Assembly: GCA_024707255.1 (NCBI GenBank) | Contig: JANQAC010000002.1 | Coordinates: 1,420,001-1,484,000, forward strand | From: Asticcacaulis sp. | GTDB taxonomy: Bacteria; Pseudomonadota; Alphaproteobacteria; Caulobacterales; Caulobacteraceae | DNA: 64,000 bases | Direction: 5' to 3' | Shown here: piece after piece, positions 1-9,482 of the stretch | Position numbering within the stretch: the first letter of the stretch is position 1 | How the letters are laid out: each line of letters begins with the position of its first letter | Made by a program: the position numbers and the translations under genes | Notes under the pieces: generated by a model | What the model saw: the letters and a program-made list of their open reading frames with translations, nothing else | The model's database searches: none | What the model was told of the DNA's origin: nothing

Positions 1-322
1 CATCCACCGACATAAAGAAGATGGTCTTGCCTTCAACATCTGCGTCCAAAGATTTCGACATCAGCACGGCGCCGGTCTGGCCCATAGCCTCAATCAGCAA
101 CACGCCGGGCATGACCGGATTTTCCGGGAAATGGCCATTGAAGAACGGTTCGTTGAAGGTGACATTCTTGATGCCGACCATCGACTTGTTCTTCACCCAG
201 TCTTCGCCGCGATCAATCAGCAGGAAGGGATAGCGATGCGGAATGCGCTTGAGGATTTCGGCGTAGTCCACGCTGGCCTGAGTGTCAGTTGCCTCCGGCG
301 CATCATCAGCAGTCGTGCTCAT
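1..322 (-). CDS. fabZ: 3-hydroxyacyl-ACP dehydratase FabZ (3' end outside window)
   Basis: Dehydrates 3-hydroxyacyl-ACP in fatty acid synthesis. The translated N-terminal ~107 residues contain the hallmark stretch [12 protein letters not shown] and then [20 protein letters not shown], which carries the catalytic histidine of the hot-dog fold. The ATG at 322 lies 7 bases after the lpxD stop, so the two are cotranscribed. The conserved order lpxD-fabZ (usually followed by lpxA) supports the call. The gene runs off the left edge of the window, so its C-terminus is not seen. Confidence 0.95.
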   Translation of the reverse strand, partial: MSTTADDAPEATDTQASVDYAEILKRIPHRYPFLLIDRGEDWVKNKSMVGIKNVTFNEPFFNGHFPENPVMPGVLLIEAMGQTGAVLMSKSLDADVEGKTIFFMSVD

Positions 323-329
323 TAAAGTC

Positions 330-1346
330 TTACCCCTTGTCCTTCGTCATTGCGTTTTTCTCCAGCCAGACCATTTCGCGCAGGAACTGCCGCGACGGCC
401 GGGCCGGAAATCCGGATACCATGGTGGCGGCCGGTACATCCTTGAATACACAGGCGCCGGCGGCGATCTTCGCGCCCGCGCCTATGTCGATATGGTCTAT
501 CACGCCGGCACGTCCGCCGAACATGGCACCGTCACCAACTGTCACCGATCCTGAAATGCCGGTATGCGCCGCCAGGATGCAGTTGCGTCCGATCTGGCAG
601 TTGTGACCGACCTGAACCATGTTGTCGATCTTCGTCGCCTCGCCGATGACCGTATCGTCATAGGCGCCGCGGTCAATGCAGGTGCCGGAACCGACGCTGA
701 CATCGTCCTGCAGGATAGCCCGCCCCAGTTGCGGCACATCAACCAGGCCCTTGGCATCCCCGCTGACGCCAAAGCCGGCCTCGCCGATATGGCCGCCCGA
801 AAGCACCTGGACCCGGTCGCCCAGCAGAGCGCAGTAAATCGTGCTGTGCGCGCCGATGCGGCAATCACGTCCGATGCGGCAGCCGGGACCGATCACCGCA
901 TAGGCTTCGATCCGCGTACCCGCCCCGATCTCGACATCCTGGCCGATCACCACGCCGATACCGATCGTGACGCCCGCCTCCATCTTGACGCTTGGATGGA
1001 TGGCCTCAGTGCCCTCGTGCCGCCGCGTCCGGTAAAGCTGCGTCGCCACACGGGCCCAGGCGGCCTGCGGACTGGCCGTTGCCGTGGCCACGCTGGCCGC
1101 CGGCACCTGATCGACGAAATCCTCCGTCACGAAAACGAATTCCGCCCCGGTCCGGTGCAGGTTCGTCAGATAGCGGCGGTCACTGAAAAAGGCCGCATGA
1201 CCGCTCCCTCCAAACGACAAAGGGGCGCAGGCCGTAACGAACCCGCTCCCCTTCTTTTCCGGCACAATCAGCCGGCTGGAGGTCAACGCCACCACCTGAT
1301 CCAGGTCTATTTTTGAACCGATATCAAAAAAACGCGGATCAGGCAT
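330..1346 (-). CDS. lpxD: UDP-3-O-(3-hydroxyacyl)glucosamine N-acyltransferase LpxD
   Basis: Third step of lipid A synthesis: adds a 3-hydroxyacyl chain from ACP to the glucosamine nitrogen. The 338-aa protein has the uridine-binding N-terminal domain (about residues 1-100), then many hexapeptide repeats of a left-handed beta helix from about 115 to 300. The catalytic-type histidine region reads MVQVGHNCQIGRNC, and IDRGAYDDTVIG is a typical LpxD segment. It lies between ompH and fabZ as in most proteobacteria. The ATG at 1346 is 19 bases past the ompH stop. Confidence 0.96.
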   Translation of the reverse strand: MPDPRFFDIGSKIDLDQVVALTSSRLIVPEKKGSGFVTACAPLSFGGSGHAAFFSDRRYLTNLHRTGAEFVFVTEDFVDQVPAASVATATASPQAAWARVATQLYRTRRHEGTEAIHPSVKMEAGVTIGIGVVIGQDVEIGAGTRIEAYAVIGPGCRIGRDCRIGAHSTIYCALLGDRVQVLSGGHIGEAGFGVSGDAKGLVDVPQLGRAILQDDVSVGSGTCIDRGAYDDTVIGEATKIDNMVQVGHNCQIGRNCILAAHTGISGSVTVGDGAMFGGRAGVIDHIDIGAGAKIAAGACVFKDVPAATMVSGFPARPSRQFLREMVWLEKNAMTKDKG

Positions 1347-1365
1347 GAACGGTGTTATCTCTTAA

Positions 1366-2085
1366 TTACTTCGCGGGCGCTGCTCCCGCCGCCGGCTGGT
1401 CAAGCTTGACGCGATCGAAAGCCGGCAGGGTCTCGCCCGAGGCATTCATCTTGGCAACAACGTCCGTGGTGATGTTCATCGCGGGGTTGGCATAGAGGAA
1501 GCTGGTTTGAGTCGGCGAACCATTCGTATTCGCAGTCATGTCATAATGCAACAGGGAGTCGGCCGAGAGAACCGTGGCGCAGCTCTTGGCGGTGACCACA
1601 GCGTTGATTTGCGGGATCATCTTCTGGAAGATGGCCTGCATCACTTCCTGCTGGGTATACTGCATTTCCTGGTTACGCTGCTGAACCTTGGCCTGGAACT
1701 TCTGGCGCTTCTCTTCCCAGGCCTGAGCCTTACCTTCCCAGGCGGTCTTGCCGGCCGGGGTGGCGGCGCTGGTCTTTTGTGAAGCGGCCAGGGCCTTGTA
1801 TTCGTCCTCAATGGCCTTGCCCTCGGCGCCGAGTTCGGCATCGACCTGGCCCTTCAGTTGCACGAGACGGTCCGAGGCTGACTTGCCCATGTTCGAGGTC
1901 GACATGGCGGTCTGTTCGTCCAGCACGCACTGGCCAGGAACGGCGGCGCCGAAGGTCGGCGGCGTCGGAGCAGCGGGGGCTGCGGCCGGAGCTGCAGCTT
2001 GCGCCATGGCTTGGCCAGCGCCAGCCATGAGAACGGCGGCGGAGGCGATAAGGAAGAGCGATGTTTTTTTCATAGTTTTGTTCAT
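1366..2085 (-). CDS. OmpH/Skp-family periplasmic chaperone
   Basis: Skp-like chaperones hold unfolded outer-membrane proteins on the way to the BAM complex. The protein has an N-terminal signal peptide (MKKTSLFLIASAAVLMAGAG, cleavage near AMAQ), an Ala/Pro-rich linker, and a Gln/Lys-rich coiled-coil middle (WEEKRQKFQAKVQQRNQEMQ). Two in-frame ATGs are close together at 2085 and 2073. The second begins directly with the MKK signal sequence and may be the true start. The gene directly follows bamA (14 bases to 2085), the standard order. The C-terminal extension ending AAGAAPAK is longer than E. coli Skp. Confidence 0.9.
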   Translation of the reverse strand: MNKTMKKTSLFLIASAAVLMAGAGQAMAQAAAPAAAPAAPTPPTFGAAVPGQCVLDEQTAMSTSNMGKSASDRLVQLKGQVDAELGAEGKAIEDEYKALAASQKTSAATPAGKTAWEGKAQAWEEKRQKFQAKVQQRNQEMQYTQQEVMQAIFQKMIPQINAVVTAKSCATVLSADSLLHYDMTANTNGSPTQTSFLYANPAMNITTDVVAKMNASGETLPAFDRVKLDQPAAGAAPAK

Positions 2086-2098
2086 CTCTGGGTATTGG

Positions 2099-4528
2099 TT
2101 AGAATTGCGTGGATTGCGAGAAGCGGAAGGATTCAACCTTGTCATACGACTCTTTCGACAGAACCTGGCTCAGATCGAACTGGACCGGGCCCATCGGGGA
2201 TTTCCAGCGGATGGTAATACCCGCGGAAGCGCGAAGAGACATATCATCGACGATATTGGTAAGCGGCTTACCAGTGGAGTCAATTTTTAGGCGATCGTCA
2301 ACATTGCCGAGCGTACCTAAATCGAGAAATAGAGCGGTTTTAAGGCCGTACTGGTCCGGCAGGCCGTTGGGGATGCCCAGTTCGGTTGACAGGATACCGT
2401 AGGTCTGGCCGCCCAGCGCATAGCCGGTTGAGGTATCGCGCGGCCCCATGCCGGCATATTCGAAGCCACGCATCGTATCGCCGCCCTTGAAGAAGCGGTC
2501 GTTGATGCGGATGGCGTCGCCGCGCCACGGAATGATAGACCCGGCGGTGCCGGAGACGTGCAGGATCATGTCCTTCTTGAAGCCATGATACCAGTGACCT
2601 TCGAGTTCCGAACTGACATACTTCACGTCGCCGCCCAGGCCGGCGAAATCCTGGCGCAGGGTGAACATCCAGCCACGCGTCGGCTGGATGTAGTCGTTAC
2701 GCAGGTCGAAAGCCAGCGAATAGCCGACGCTGGAGGTCACCCCGGTGCCGCAGCTATAGAGCAGACCGTTACAGGCGTCCGACGAGGTATAGGTAATATC
2801 GTCGCTGCGGTAGTTATAACGCAGGCGCAAAGACGAGAAGCCGTTCAGGCTATAGCCCAGTCGCAGGCCGGCGCCGTAGGAATCGGTCGAGTAATCAACG
2901 CCGTTATAGTGATAGGAGCTCTGGAACAGGTCGAAGCCCGCCGAAACGTCACGGCCCATGAAGTGCGGTTCGGTGAACGAGAAGTCGATCGTCTTCTGGA
3001 TCGAACCGGTCTGGACGCGGGCGCGGACCTGCTGGCCGGTGCCGCGGAAGTTCTGCTGGGCGATAGAAATATCAAGGATAAACTTCTGGATCGACGAGAA
3101 GCCGGCCCCGAATGACAGTTCGCCGGTCGGCTGTTCCAGCACAGCCACTTCGATATTGGTCTTGCCCGGCACGGCTGACGGCTTTTCGGTGATCTTCACG
3201 CCGGTATCATCCTGCTTGAAGAAGCCAAGGCCGCGCACATAGATCTTGGAGCGTTCCAGCAGAGCCTTGTTGTAAGCGTCGCCTTCCGACACCAGCATCT
3301 GGCGGCGGATGACCTTGTCGAGCGTCTGGGTATTGCCGACGATATTGATCTTGTCGATATAGACGCGCGCGCCTTCATGGACATTGAAGACCAGGTTGAC
3401 ATTGTGCGTGTTCGGATCGGCCTCTTCCGAAGGCCGGATATCGACAAATGCGTAACCGGCTGCACCGGCGGCAAAGGTCAGGTCATCGACGGCCTTTTCG
3501 ACGCGGTCGCTTTCATAAAGCTGGCCCGGACGGATCGAAATGGCGTGCTGGAGGTTTTCCGCCTTCAGCTTGTCATTGTCGGTCTTGATGGTGATGCGGC
3601 CGAAATTGTACTTCTGACCTTCATCAAGCGTATAGGAGATGGCGAAGTCCTTGCGGTCCGGCGTCAGTTCGGCCACCGCCGAAATGACGCGGAAATCGTA
3701 ATAGCCCCGATTGGTGTAGTACTTGCGCAACTGCTCGCGGTCATAATCCATCCGGTCGGGATCGTAATTGTCGTTCGACGAGAAGAACTTCCACCACAGC
3801 GATTTCTGCGTGACCACGACCGACTTCAGGTCATTATCCGAGAAGGCATGGTTGCCGATGAAGTTGACGGTCGAAACGCCGGTCTTCGGGCCTTCATTAA
3901 TCTCGAAGATCAGGTCGACGCGCTTTTGCGGCAGTTCGACGATCTTCGGCGTAACGGTCGCCGAGATACGGCCGCCCTTGCGGTAAAGCTCGATGATGCG
4001 CTGGACATCTTCCTGCACCTTGGCCTTGGTGAACACGCCACGCGGACGAATCTGCACTTCATCGCGCAGCTTGTCCTTGGTCATGGCGTGGTTGCCCTCA
4101 AAGACCACCTGGTTGATGATCGGGCTTTCCACGACCGTCACGACCATTTCATTGCCGTTCATGGCGATCTGAACATCGGAGAACAGGTCTGTGCGGTAAA
4201 GCGTCTTGACGGCGGCGTCGATCAGTTGCGCATCGACCGTCACGCCCGGCTGGAACGGCAGGTAGGAAATGATGGTCTGCGAATCAATCCGCTCATTGCC
4301 GGCCACGACGATGTGATCGACATAAGCCGTTTGTTCGGCAGCGGCCGGGGCCTGGGCTTCCTGCGGGGCGGCATCAGCGGCGGGCGCAGCATCGGCAGGC
4401 GCCGTTGCGGGAGCGGCATCCTGTGCCGGCGGCGTGGCTTCCTGGGCCTGTGCCCCCGTCGCCATAAGGCCCAGATGGGTCAGGGCCAGTACGCTGACGC
4501 CGAGAGTAAGGGAGCGGGTAAGGGTCAT
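2099..4528 (-). CDS. bamA: outer membrane protein assembly factor BamA
   Basis: Central Omp85 barrel of the BAM complex that inserts beta-barrel proteins. From the ATG at 4528 it is 809 aa. It has a signal peptide (MTLTRSLTLGVSVLALTHLG), an Ala/Pro/Glu-rich linker, five POTRA domains (about 65-400, starting DHIVVAGNERIDSQTIISYL), and a C-terminal barrel ending in the aromatic signature FSQSTQF. The barrel holds the conserved motif RFFKGGDTMRGFEYAGMGPR. A longer in-frame reading to 4603 would put a non-signal stretch first and overlap rseP. The 4528 ATG has AAGAGG just upstream and a clean signal peptide, so it is preferred. Confidence 0.97.
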   Translation of the reverse strand: MTLTRSLTLGVSVLALTHLGLMATGAQAQEATPPAQDAAPATAPADAAPAADAAPQEAQAPAAAEQTAYVDHIVVAGNERIDSQTIISYLPFQPGVTVDAQLIDAAVKTLYRTDLFSDVQIAMNGNEMVVTVVESPIINQVVFEGNHAMTKDKLRDEVQIRPRGVFTKAKVQEDVQRIIELYRKGGRISATVTPKIVELPQKRVDLIFEINEGPKTGVSTVNFIGNHAFSDNDLKSVVVTQKSLWWKFFSSNDNYDPDRMDYDREQLRKYYTNRGYYDFRVISAVAELTPDRKDFAISYTLDEGQKYNFGRITIKTDNDKLKAENLQHAISIRPGQLYESDRVEKAVDDLTFAAGAAGYAFVDIRPSEEADPNTHNVNLVFNVHEGARVYIDKINIVGNTQTLDKVIRRQMLVSEGDAYNKALLERSKIYVRGLGFFKQDDTGVKITEKPSAVPGKTNIEVAVLEQPTGELSFGAGFSSIQKFILDISIAQQNFRGTGQQVRARVQTGSIQKTIDFSFTEPHFMGRDVSAGFDLFQSSYHYNGVDYSTDSYGAGLRLGYSLNGFSSLRLRYNYRSDDITYTSSDACNGLLYSCGTGVTSSVGYSLAFDLRNDYIQPTRGWMFTLRQDFAGLGGDVKYVSSELEGHWYHGFKKDMILHVSGTAGSIIPWRGDAIRINDRFFKGGDTMRGFEYAGMGPRDTSTGYALGGQTYGILSTELGIPNGLPDQYGLKTALFLDLGTLGNVDDRLKIDSTGKPLTNIVDDMSLRASAGITIRWKSPMGPVQFDLSQVLSKESYDKVESFRFSQSTQF

Positions 4529-4599
4529 ATGGCCTCTTGTAACCGTGGTCTTTGCGGCGCGAACGGCCGGCGAGAAAGCGAAGGGGTTGGTCAGTCGTA

Positions 4600-5805
4600 T
4601 CACGAGAACAGCCCCCCGATGAACTTGGTCAGTCCGATATTGTTAATGTCATTCCAGAAAGCGAATAGCATTAAGCCTAATACCAGCACTATGGCAATCC
4701 GGAAGGCCGCATTCTGGAATTCGGCCGAAATCGGCTTTTTGGTCACACCCTGCCACAAGATAAAGGCCAGGTGGCCGCCATCGAGCGCGGGAATGGGCAA
4801 AAGGTTCAGGAATCCGACGCCGATCGAGATGTATGCCATGAGTTGCAGATAGGTGAGAGTCATGCCGGCGACGATTTGCCAAAGGGGCGCCTTGACCTGG
4901 GCCGCCGCTATGGTCACGTCGCCCGTCGTCTTGGCCATCCCGACAATGCCGCCGATCTGATTGCCGCTCTCTTTTCCGGTGAAAATACGGCTAATATAGG
5001 TCAGGTTTGTATCAAGCACCTGCCAGGTTTTGTTGTTGCCAATAACCAGTGCCTGCCAGGGATTTACTGGCCGGCTGATCACATTGCCGCCAACGGAAAT
5101 GCCGATGACACCGCCCTTGATCGTTTCGTTGTCGCGGCCCGGCATACTGAGCAGCGCACGCTTAGGCGTCACGGTCAGGCTGACGATTTTGTGGTCACGC
5201 TCCACCTCGACGCGCGTAGGTGTCTCGGCCCTGAGCGCAATCAGCGTTACAAAATCCTCATTACTCCTGATTTCGTGGCCATCAACGCTGACAAAGGTAT
5301 CGCCAACCTTCAGCCCCGCGGCCTCTCCCACATTCCCCGGCAGGAATGACAGAATCGTCGGGCGGCTTATCTGATCCCCAACCGTAAAGGTAATCAGGCT
5401 GAAAAGCGCGATCGCCAGCACGAAATTGGCGGCCGGCCCGGCCAGGATGATCAGGAATTTTTGCCACAACGGCTTGAAGTGATAATAGTCCTTCACCGCC
5501 TCCGCGCCTTCGCGCTCGGTTATGGCAATGCGCGAGGCTTCCAGTTCCTCGGGCGACGGCATCATGGAGGTGATGTTTTCATCGCCGGCAAACTTGACAT
5601 AGCCGCCCAGCGGCAGCGCGCTCAGGCACCACTCAACGCCCTGCTTATCCGTCTTGCGCAGGAGAATCTTGCCGAACCCGACCGAAAAACGCTCGATACG
5701 GGTTTTGAACAGGCGCGCCACGCTGAAATGTCCCAGTTCGTGAAAGGTCACGATCAGGGAAATTATAACCAGGAACGGCACGATGTATGCGATGATACTC
5801 AGCAA
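4600..5805 (-). CDS. rseP: RIP metalloprotease RseP (site-2 protease)
   Basis: Inner-membrane zinc metalloprotease that cuts anti-sigma factors within the membrane. The zinc motif HELGH is at residues 22-26 in the first membrane helix. A PDZ domain lies in the middle (GEAAGLKVGDTFVSVDG), and the second active-site segment LNLLPIPALDGGHL is near the C-terminus. The start appears to be TTG at 5805, preceded by AGGGGA. Its length of 401 aa is normal for alphaproteobacteria. It sits between dxr and bamA, the widespread envelope cluster order. Confidence 0.95.
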   Translation of the reverse strand: MLSIIAYIVPFLVIISLIVTFHELGHFSVARLFKTRIERFSVGFGKILLRKTDKQGVEWCLSALPLGGYVKFAGDENITSMMPSPEELEASRIAITEREGAEAVKDYYHFKPLWQKFLIILAGPAANFVLAIALFSLITFTVGDQISRPTILSFLPGNVGEAAGLKVGDTFVSVDGHEIRSNEDFVTLIALRAETPTRVEVERDHKIVSLTVTPKRALLSMPGRDNETIKGGVIGISVGGNVISRPVNPWQALVIGNNKTWQVLDTNLTYISRIFTGKESGNQIGGIVGMAKTTGDVTIAAAQVKAPLWQIVAGMTLTYLQLMAYISIGVGFLNLLPIPALDGGHLAFILWQGVTKKPISAEFQNAAFRIAIVLVLGLMLFAFWNDINNIGLTKFIGGLFS

Positions 5806-5838
5806 AACGGTTTCCCCTGACGCGTTGCGACCACGACC

Positions 5839-7068
5839 CTACGCCGACAACCTGGCGGTGGCGAAAAGCTCGCCCACCAGGCGCCGGATATCGGCATCGA
5901 TCTCCAGCGCGCGTGTCATGGTCTCGTCGTTCGTATCACGACTTGCGTGATCTTTGGAAGGGATAGACGGCAATTGAGCCCGCATCATGGCGGATTCGAC
6001 AAATTCGGCGATCTGCAAAAAGCCGATCCGGCGGTCAAGGAATGCCTGCACGCAGACCTCATTGGCGGCATTAAAGACAGTTGGCATCCCCTCCCCCGCC
6101 TCCAGTGCCTCGCGCGCCAGGCGCAGCATCGGAAAGGCCGTCAGGTCGGGCGCGCTGAAGGTCAGGGTGCCGCGCGCCGCCAGGTCGAGTTTCGGCGCCT
6201 GCCAGTCGATGCGCTGCGGCCAGCCCAGGCAGTAGGAAATCGGCACGCGCATGTCCGGGGAGCCCAACTGCGCCAGGGATGACCCGTCCTTATATTCGAC
6301 CATCGAGTGAATGACCGACTGCGGATGAACCAGAACGTCGATTTTGCTCGCGGACATATCGAACAGATAGGCGGCCTCAATGAATTCCAGCCCCTTGTTA
6401 GCGAGCGTGGCGGAATCGATGGTGATCTTGGCACCCATGTTCCAGTTCGGATGCTTGAGCGCCTGCTCGACCGTCACCGCCTTCAGGTCTTCGCGCGACC
6501 GCCCCAGGAACGGCCCGCCGGAAGCGGTCAGGACCAGCTTCGATACCCGTGCCGGATCGTCCAGCACCTGGAAGATGGCATTATGTTCGGAATCGACCGG
6601 CAGGACGGTGCCGCCATGGGCCTCCACGCGTTCGATCAGCGCCCGGCCGCAGCAGACCAGCGCCTCCTTGTTGGCCAGGGCGAGGATGGCGCCGGTACCG
6701 GCCGCCGCCCAGGTTGGCTTGAGGCCGGCAATGCCGACAATCGCCGCCATGATCCAATCGGCCTTGCGCCCGGCGGCTTCACAAACGGCTGCCGCGCCGC
6801 AGGCAATCTCAAGCCCGGACTCGCCGATCAACGCCTTGAAGGCCGACCACTGCGTCTCGTCGGCCAGGACCGTAATGGCCGGGCGATATTTCAGCGCCTG
6901 TTCGGCCAGAAGCGCCACATTGCGCCCGCCGACCAGGGTTTCGATCACATAGTCTTTGCCCGCCACGCCCGTTTCATCGAGCAGGCGCAGGGTAGACACG
7001 CCGATCGAACCGGTTGAGCCGAGAATAGATATGCGCCTGATCGTTTTTTGGGGAAGAGTGGAATTCAT
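5839..7068 (-). CDS. dxr: 1-deoxy-D-xylulose 5-phosphate reductoisomerase
   Basis: Second enzyme of the MEP isoprenoid pathway, making 2-C-methyl-erythritol 4-phosphate with NADPH. The NADPH loop GSTGSIGVSTLRLL is near the N-terminus. The metal and substrate motifs PVDSEHNAIFQ, LTASGGPF and HPNWNMGAKITIDSATLANKGLE are all intact. Its 409 aa is slightly longer than E. coli Dxr because of a C-terminal tail. The ATG at 7068 overlaps the cdsA stop (ATGA), indicating translational coupling. Confidence 0.97.
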   Translation of the reverse strand: MNSTLPQKTIRRISILGSTGSIGVSTLRLLDETGVAGKDYVIETLVGGRNVALLAEQALKYRPAITVLADETQWSAFKALIGESGLEIACGAAAVCEAAGRKADWIMAAIVGIAGLKPTWAAAGTGAILALANKEALVCCGRALIERVEAHGGTVLPVDSEHNAIFQVLDDPARVSKLVLTASGGPFLGRSREDLKAVTVEQALKHPNWNMGAKITIDSATLANKGLEFIEAAYLFDMSASKIDVLVHPQSVIHSMVEYKDGSSLAQLGSPDMRVPISYCLGWPQRIDWQAPKLDLAARGTLTFSAPDLTAFPMLRLAREALEAGEGMPTVFNAANEVCVQAFLDRRIGFLQIAEFVESAMMRAQLPSIPSKDHASRDTNDETMTRALEIDADIRRLVGELFATARLSA

Positions 7069-7922
7069 ATTTCAGTGCCTAGCATGACCAGCAGACGTAT
7101 ACCCCCGATGGCGACAATGGCAAACATCAGACCATCCACCCGGTCGAGCAATCCGCCATGACCGGGAATCAGCGTGCCGGCATCCTTGACGCCGAACCGC
7201 CGCTTGAGCGCCGATTCCCACAAGTCGCCCGCCATGGTTGCCAGCGCTACCAGCAAACCGACGACCGAAGCAGACGTGTCATGCTTGAAGAGGCCGGTGA
7301 TATCCGACAGGGCGCCCGCCGTCAGCATCCCGGCGATCAGTCCGCCGGCGAACCCGGCCCAGGTCTTATTAGGTGAATAACGCGGCCACAGCTTCGGGCC
7401 GCCGAAGAACTTGCCGGCGGCAAAAGCGGCGCTGTCCGCCGCCCAGGCGATCAGGAAGGCAAAAAATACCCATTCCACGCCGCGTTTGCTTTGATGCAGC
7501 CACATGATGACGATGGCCGGCCAGCCGATATAGAGCGCACCATAGGCGGCATCCACCCAGCCAACATGCAGCCGGTAGGCATATAGCCCGGCGCACAGCG
7601 AACCGAAGCACAGCATCAGGATAGACAGCAGGGGATGGCCCAGATAGCCGACGAACAGCGCCGCAATGGCCGCCGTCGCCACAGCAACGGCGATCCGCCC
7701 CGAAATATTGGGCGCCATCATCAGCCCCCATTCGATGCACAAAAGCGCCACGCCAATGCTGATCATCACCAGGAAGGGCCGGTGATCCTTGAGCATGGTT
7801 ATGCCGAGGACGACCGCTATCAGAACAAGGGCCGATACGACGCGAACAGCGAGTTCACGCCCCTTGCTCTTCGGTTTTACGGCAGGCGCGGCGGCACGGT
7901 CATCAGAGGGCTGACTTGACAT
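7065..7922 (-). CDS. cdsA: phosphatidate cytidylyltransferase
   Basis: Makes CDP-diacylglycerol, the branch point of phospholipid synthesis, in the inner membrane. The protein has multiple hydrophobic segments and a C-terminal CDP-alcohol signature, seen here as KRRFGVKDAGTLIPGHGGLLDRVDG. The ATG at 7922 (MSSQPSDD) is chosen. A TTG 21 bases further upstream is also in frame. The start lies inside the 3' end of uppS, so the two genes overlap by about 20 bases and are coupled. Confidence 0.94.
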   Translation of the reverse strand: MSSQPSDDRAAAPAVKPKSKGRELAVRVVSALVLIAVVLGITMLKDHRPFLVMISIGVALLCIEWGLMMAPNISGRIAVAVATAAIAALFVGYLGHPLLSILMLCFGSLCAGLYAYRLHVGWVDAAYGALYIGWPAIVIMWLHQSKRGVEWVFFAFLIAWAADSAAFAAGKFFGGPKLWPRYSPNKTWAGFAGGLIAGMLTAGALSDITGLFKHDTSASVVGLLVALATMAGDLWESALKRRFGVKDAGTLIPGHGGLLDRVDGLMFAIVAIGGIRLLVMLGTEI

Positions 7923-8703
7923 GTCCCGCTTCCACAGCGCCAAACCGGCGATCCCGGTGGGCGAATATATCCAGCGCCGCCTTCAGGGGTTCGTAGCCGT
8001 AATCGGGCCACAGGATGTCCTGGAACACAAACTCCGCGTAGGCCGCTTCCCATAGCAGGAAATTCGACAGCCGGTGTTCGCCACTGGTCCGGATCAGCAG
8101 GTCGAGCGGCGGCAGGCCATGCGTCGACAGATATCCGCCAAAGCTTTCCGGCGTGATATCGTCCGGGCTCAAGGCACCCGATTTTACCTCGGCAGCAATC
8201 CGCTTCACCGCTTCGACAATATCAGCCTGAGCGCCGTAATTCAGCGCCACCTGAAGATAAAAGCGCGAATTGTCCTTCGTCTTTTCATGCGCCTCATTGA
8301 CCATGCCGACAATATCCGCCGGCAGCCCCGCTTCCTGACCGACGATCCGCACACAGACGCCTTCCCGGCGCAACCGTTCCAGGTCAGACTTGATAAAGGC
8401 GCGCAGCAATCCCATCAGGTCATTGACCTCGGCTTCCGGCCGGCGCCAGTTCTCCGTCGAGAAGGCAAAGACCGTCATGTGCGTCACGCCAAGATCGACC
8501 GCCGCCGTGATGGTGCGCTTCAGCGCATCGACGCCGGCCTTATGACCCATGGTGCGTATCTGGTTCTTTGCCTTGGCCCAGCGACCATTGCCGTCCATGA
8601 TGACGGCAACATGAAGCGATTTTTTTGCCAGCCCCTTCACGTCATGACTCTTTTCACCCGCCTGCGGGGGTATGATGAGAGCATCCGTGGGGCCTAAAGG
8701 CAT
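7903..8703 (-). CDS. uppS: isoprenyl (undecaprenyl) diphosphate synthase
   Basis: cis-Prenyltransferase that builds the C55 lipid carrier for peptidoglycan from FPP and IPP. The catalytic motif VAVIMDGNGRWAK is at about residues 32-44, followed by TVFAFSTENWRRP and the C-terminal LLIRTSGEHRLSNFLLW. The gene encodes 266 aa, close to the family norm with a short N-terminal extension. Position frr-uppS-cdsA-dxr is the standard order. There are 208 bases between frr and uppS, containing a palindromic repeat. Confidence 0.96.
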   Translation of the reverse strand: MPLGPTDALIIPPQAGEKSHDVKGLAKKSLHVAVIMDGNGRWAKAKNQIRTMGHKAGVDALKRTITAAVDLGVTHMTVFAFSTENWRRPEAEVNDLMGLLRAFIKSDLERLRREGVCVRIVGQEAGLPADIVGMVNEAHEKTKDNSRFYLQVALNYGAQADIVEAVKRIAAEVKSGALSPDDITPESFGGYLSTHGLPPLDLLIRTSGEHRLSNFLLWEAAYAEFVFQDILWPDYGYEPLKAALDIFAHRDRRFGAVEAGHVKSAL

Positions 8704-8766
8704 AAAGGCAACTTTCGTTTGGCACAGGCCGGACTAAAACACGTCACAGGTAAAACGGCGAACCGC

Positions 8767-8914
8767 TTAGAGACTGCTTTGAAATGCATCAGGCTGAGTC
8801 GAAATGAACTGATTTTGAGAACCGGCGCACAGCGTACTTAAGTACCGTGAGCACCGGAAGCGCAGAAAACAGCTCGTTGCAGGCCAGCGACACGCATTTG
8901 CAAACCGTCTCTTA
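8767..8914. repeat. long imperfect palindromic element between frr and uppS
   Basis: About 148 bp fold into one long imperfect hairpin centred between 8839 and 8840 on the perfect core GTACTTAAGTAC (8834-8845). The outer ends match as TTAGAGAC near 8767 and GTCTCTTAA near 8906-8914. Internal arm matches include the segments near 8815-8833 and 8846-8865 (CCGG(C/T)GC-like and AAAAT/TTTTC blocks). The right arm runs into the frr stop codon. It resembles a MITE- or REP-type intergenic repeat. It has no ORF. Confidence 0.6.
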
Positions 8915-9469
8915 AACCTGCATGATCTCGGCTTCCTTGACCTTCAACAATTCATCGATACGCTTGATCGCTGCATCGGTAAAGCCCTGCACTTCCGTGC
9001 CGCCTTTCTTCTCTTCATCCTCGCTGATCTCCGAGGCTTTTTCGGCCTTCTTGAGGTCATCCATGGCCTCCCGGCGCACATTGCGAACGGCGACCTTTTG
9101 CGTTTCGGCATACTTGCCGGCGATCTTGACCAGTTCCTTGCGGCGCTCCTCGGTCAGGGGCGGAATCGGAATCCGCAGGGTATTGCCGTCGGTGATCGGA
9201 TTGAGTCCCAGACCGGCATTGCGGATGGCCTTTTCTACGGCCGTGACCGTGCCGCGATCAAACACATTGACACTGATCATGCGCGGTTCCGGCACCGAGA
9301 CCGACGCGCAGGCATTGAGCGGCATGGAGGAACCATAGGCATCGACCATGACCTGATCGAGCAACGACGCCGAGGCCCGGCCGGTGCGCAGGCCGGAGAA
9401 GTCGTCCTTCAGGGCATCGACCGCCTTGTCCATGCGGTCCTTGTAACGGGTGAGTTCAGGCTTTGCCAT
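8912..9469 (-). CDS. frr: ribosome recycling factor
   Basis: Splits post-termination ribosomes together with EF-G. From the ATG at 9469 ([17 protein letters not shown]) the protein is 185 aa, the usual length. It contains the conserved [17 protein letters not shown], the [28 protein letters not shown] region and [12 protein letters not shown]. It follows pyrH by 13 bases. The upstream in-frame extension to 9529 would overlap pyrH and is not conserved, so it is not used. Confidence 0.97.
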   Translation of the reverse strand: MAKPELTRYKDRMDKAVDALKDDFSGLRTGRASASLLDQVMVDAYGSSMPLNACASVSVPEPRMISVNVFDRGTVTAVEKAIRNAGLGLNPITDGNTLRIPIPPLTEERRKELVKIAGKYAETQKVAVRNVRREAMDDLKKAEKASEISEDEEKKGGTEVQGFTDAAIKRIDELLKVKEAEIMQV

Positions 9470-9482
9470 GACGATATCTCGC

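Noticed and set aside
3377..4852. 491-codon open frame on the plus strand
   Set aside because: It runs antisense to bamA and rseP, whose protein families are certain. It has no domain and only reflects the codon bias of the real genes.
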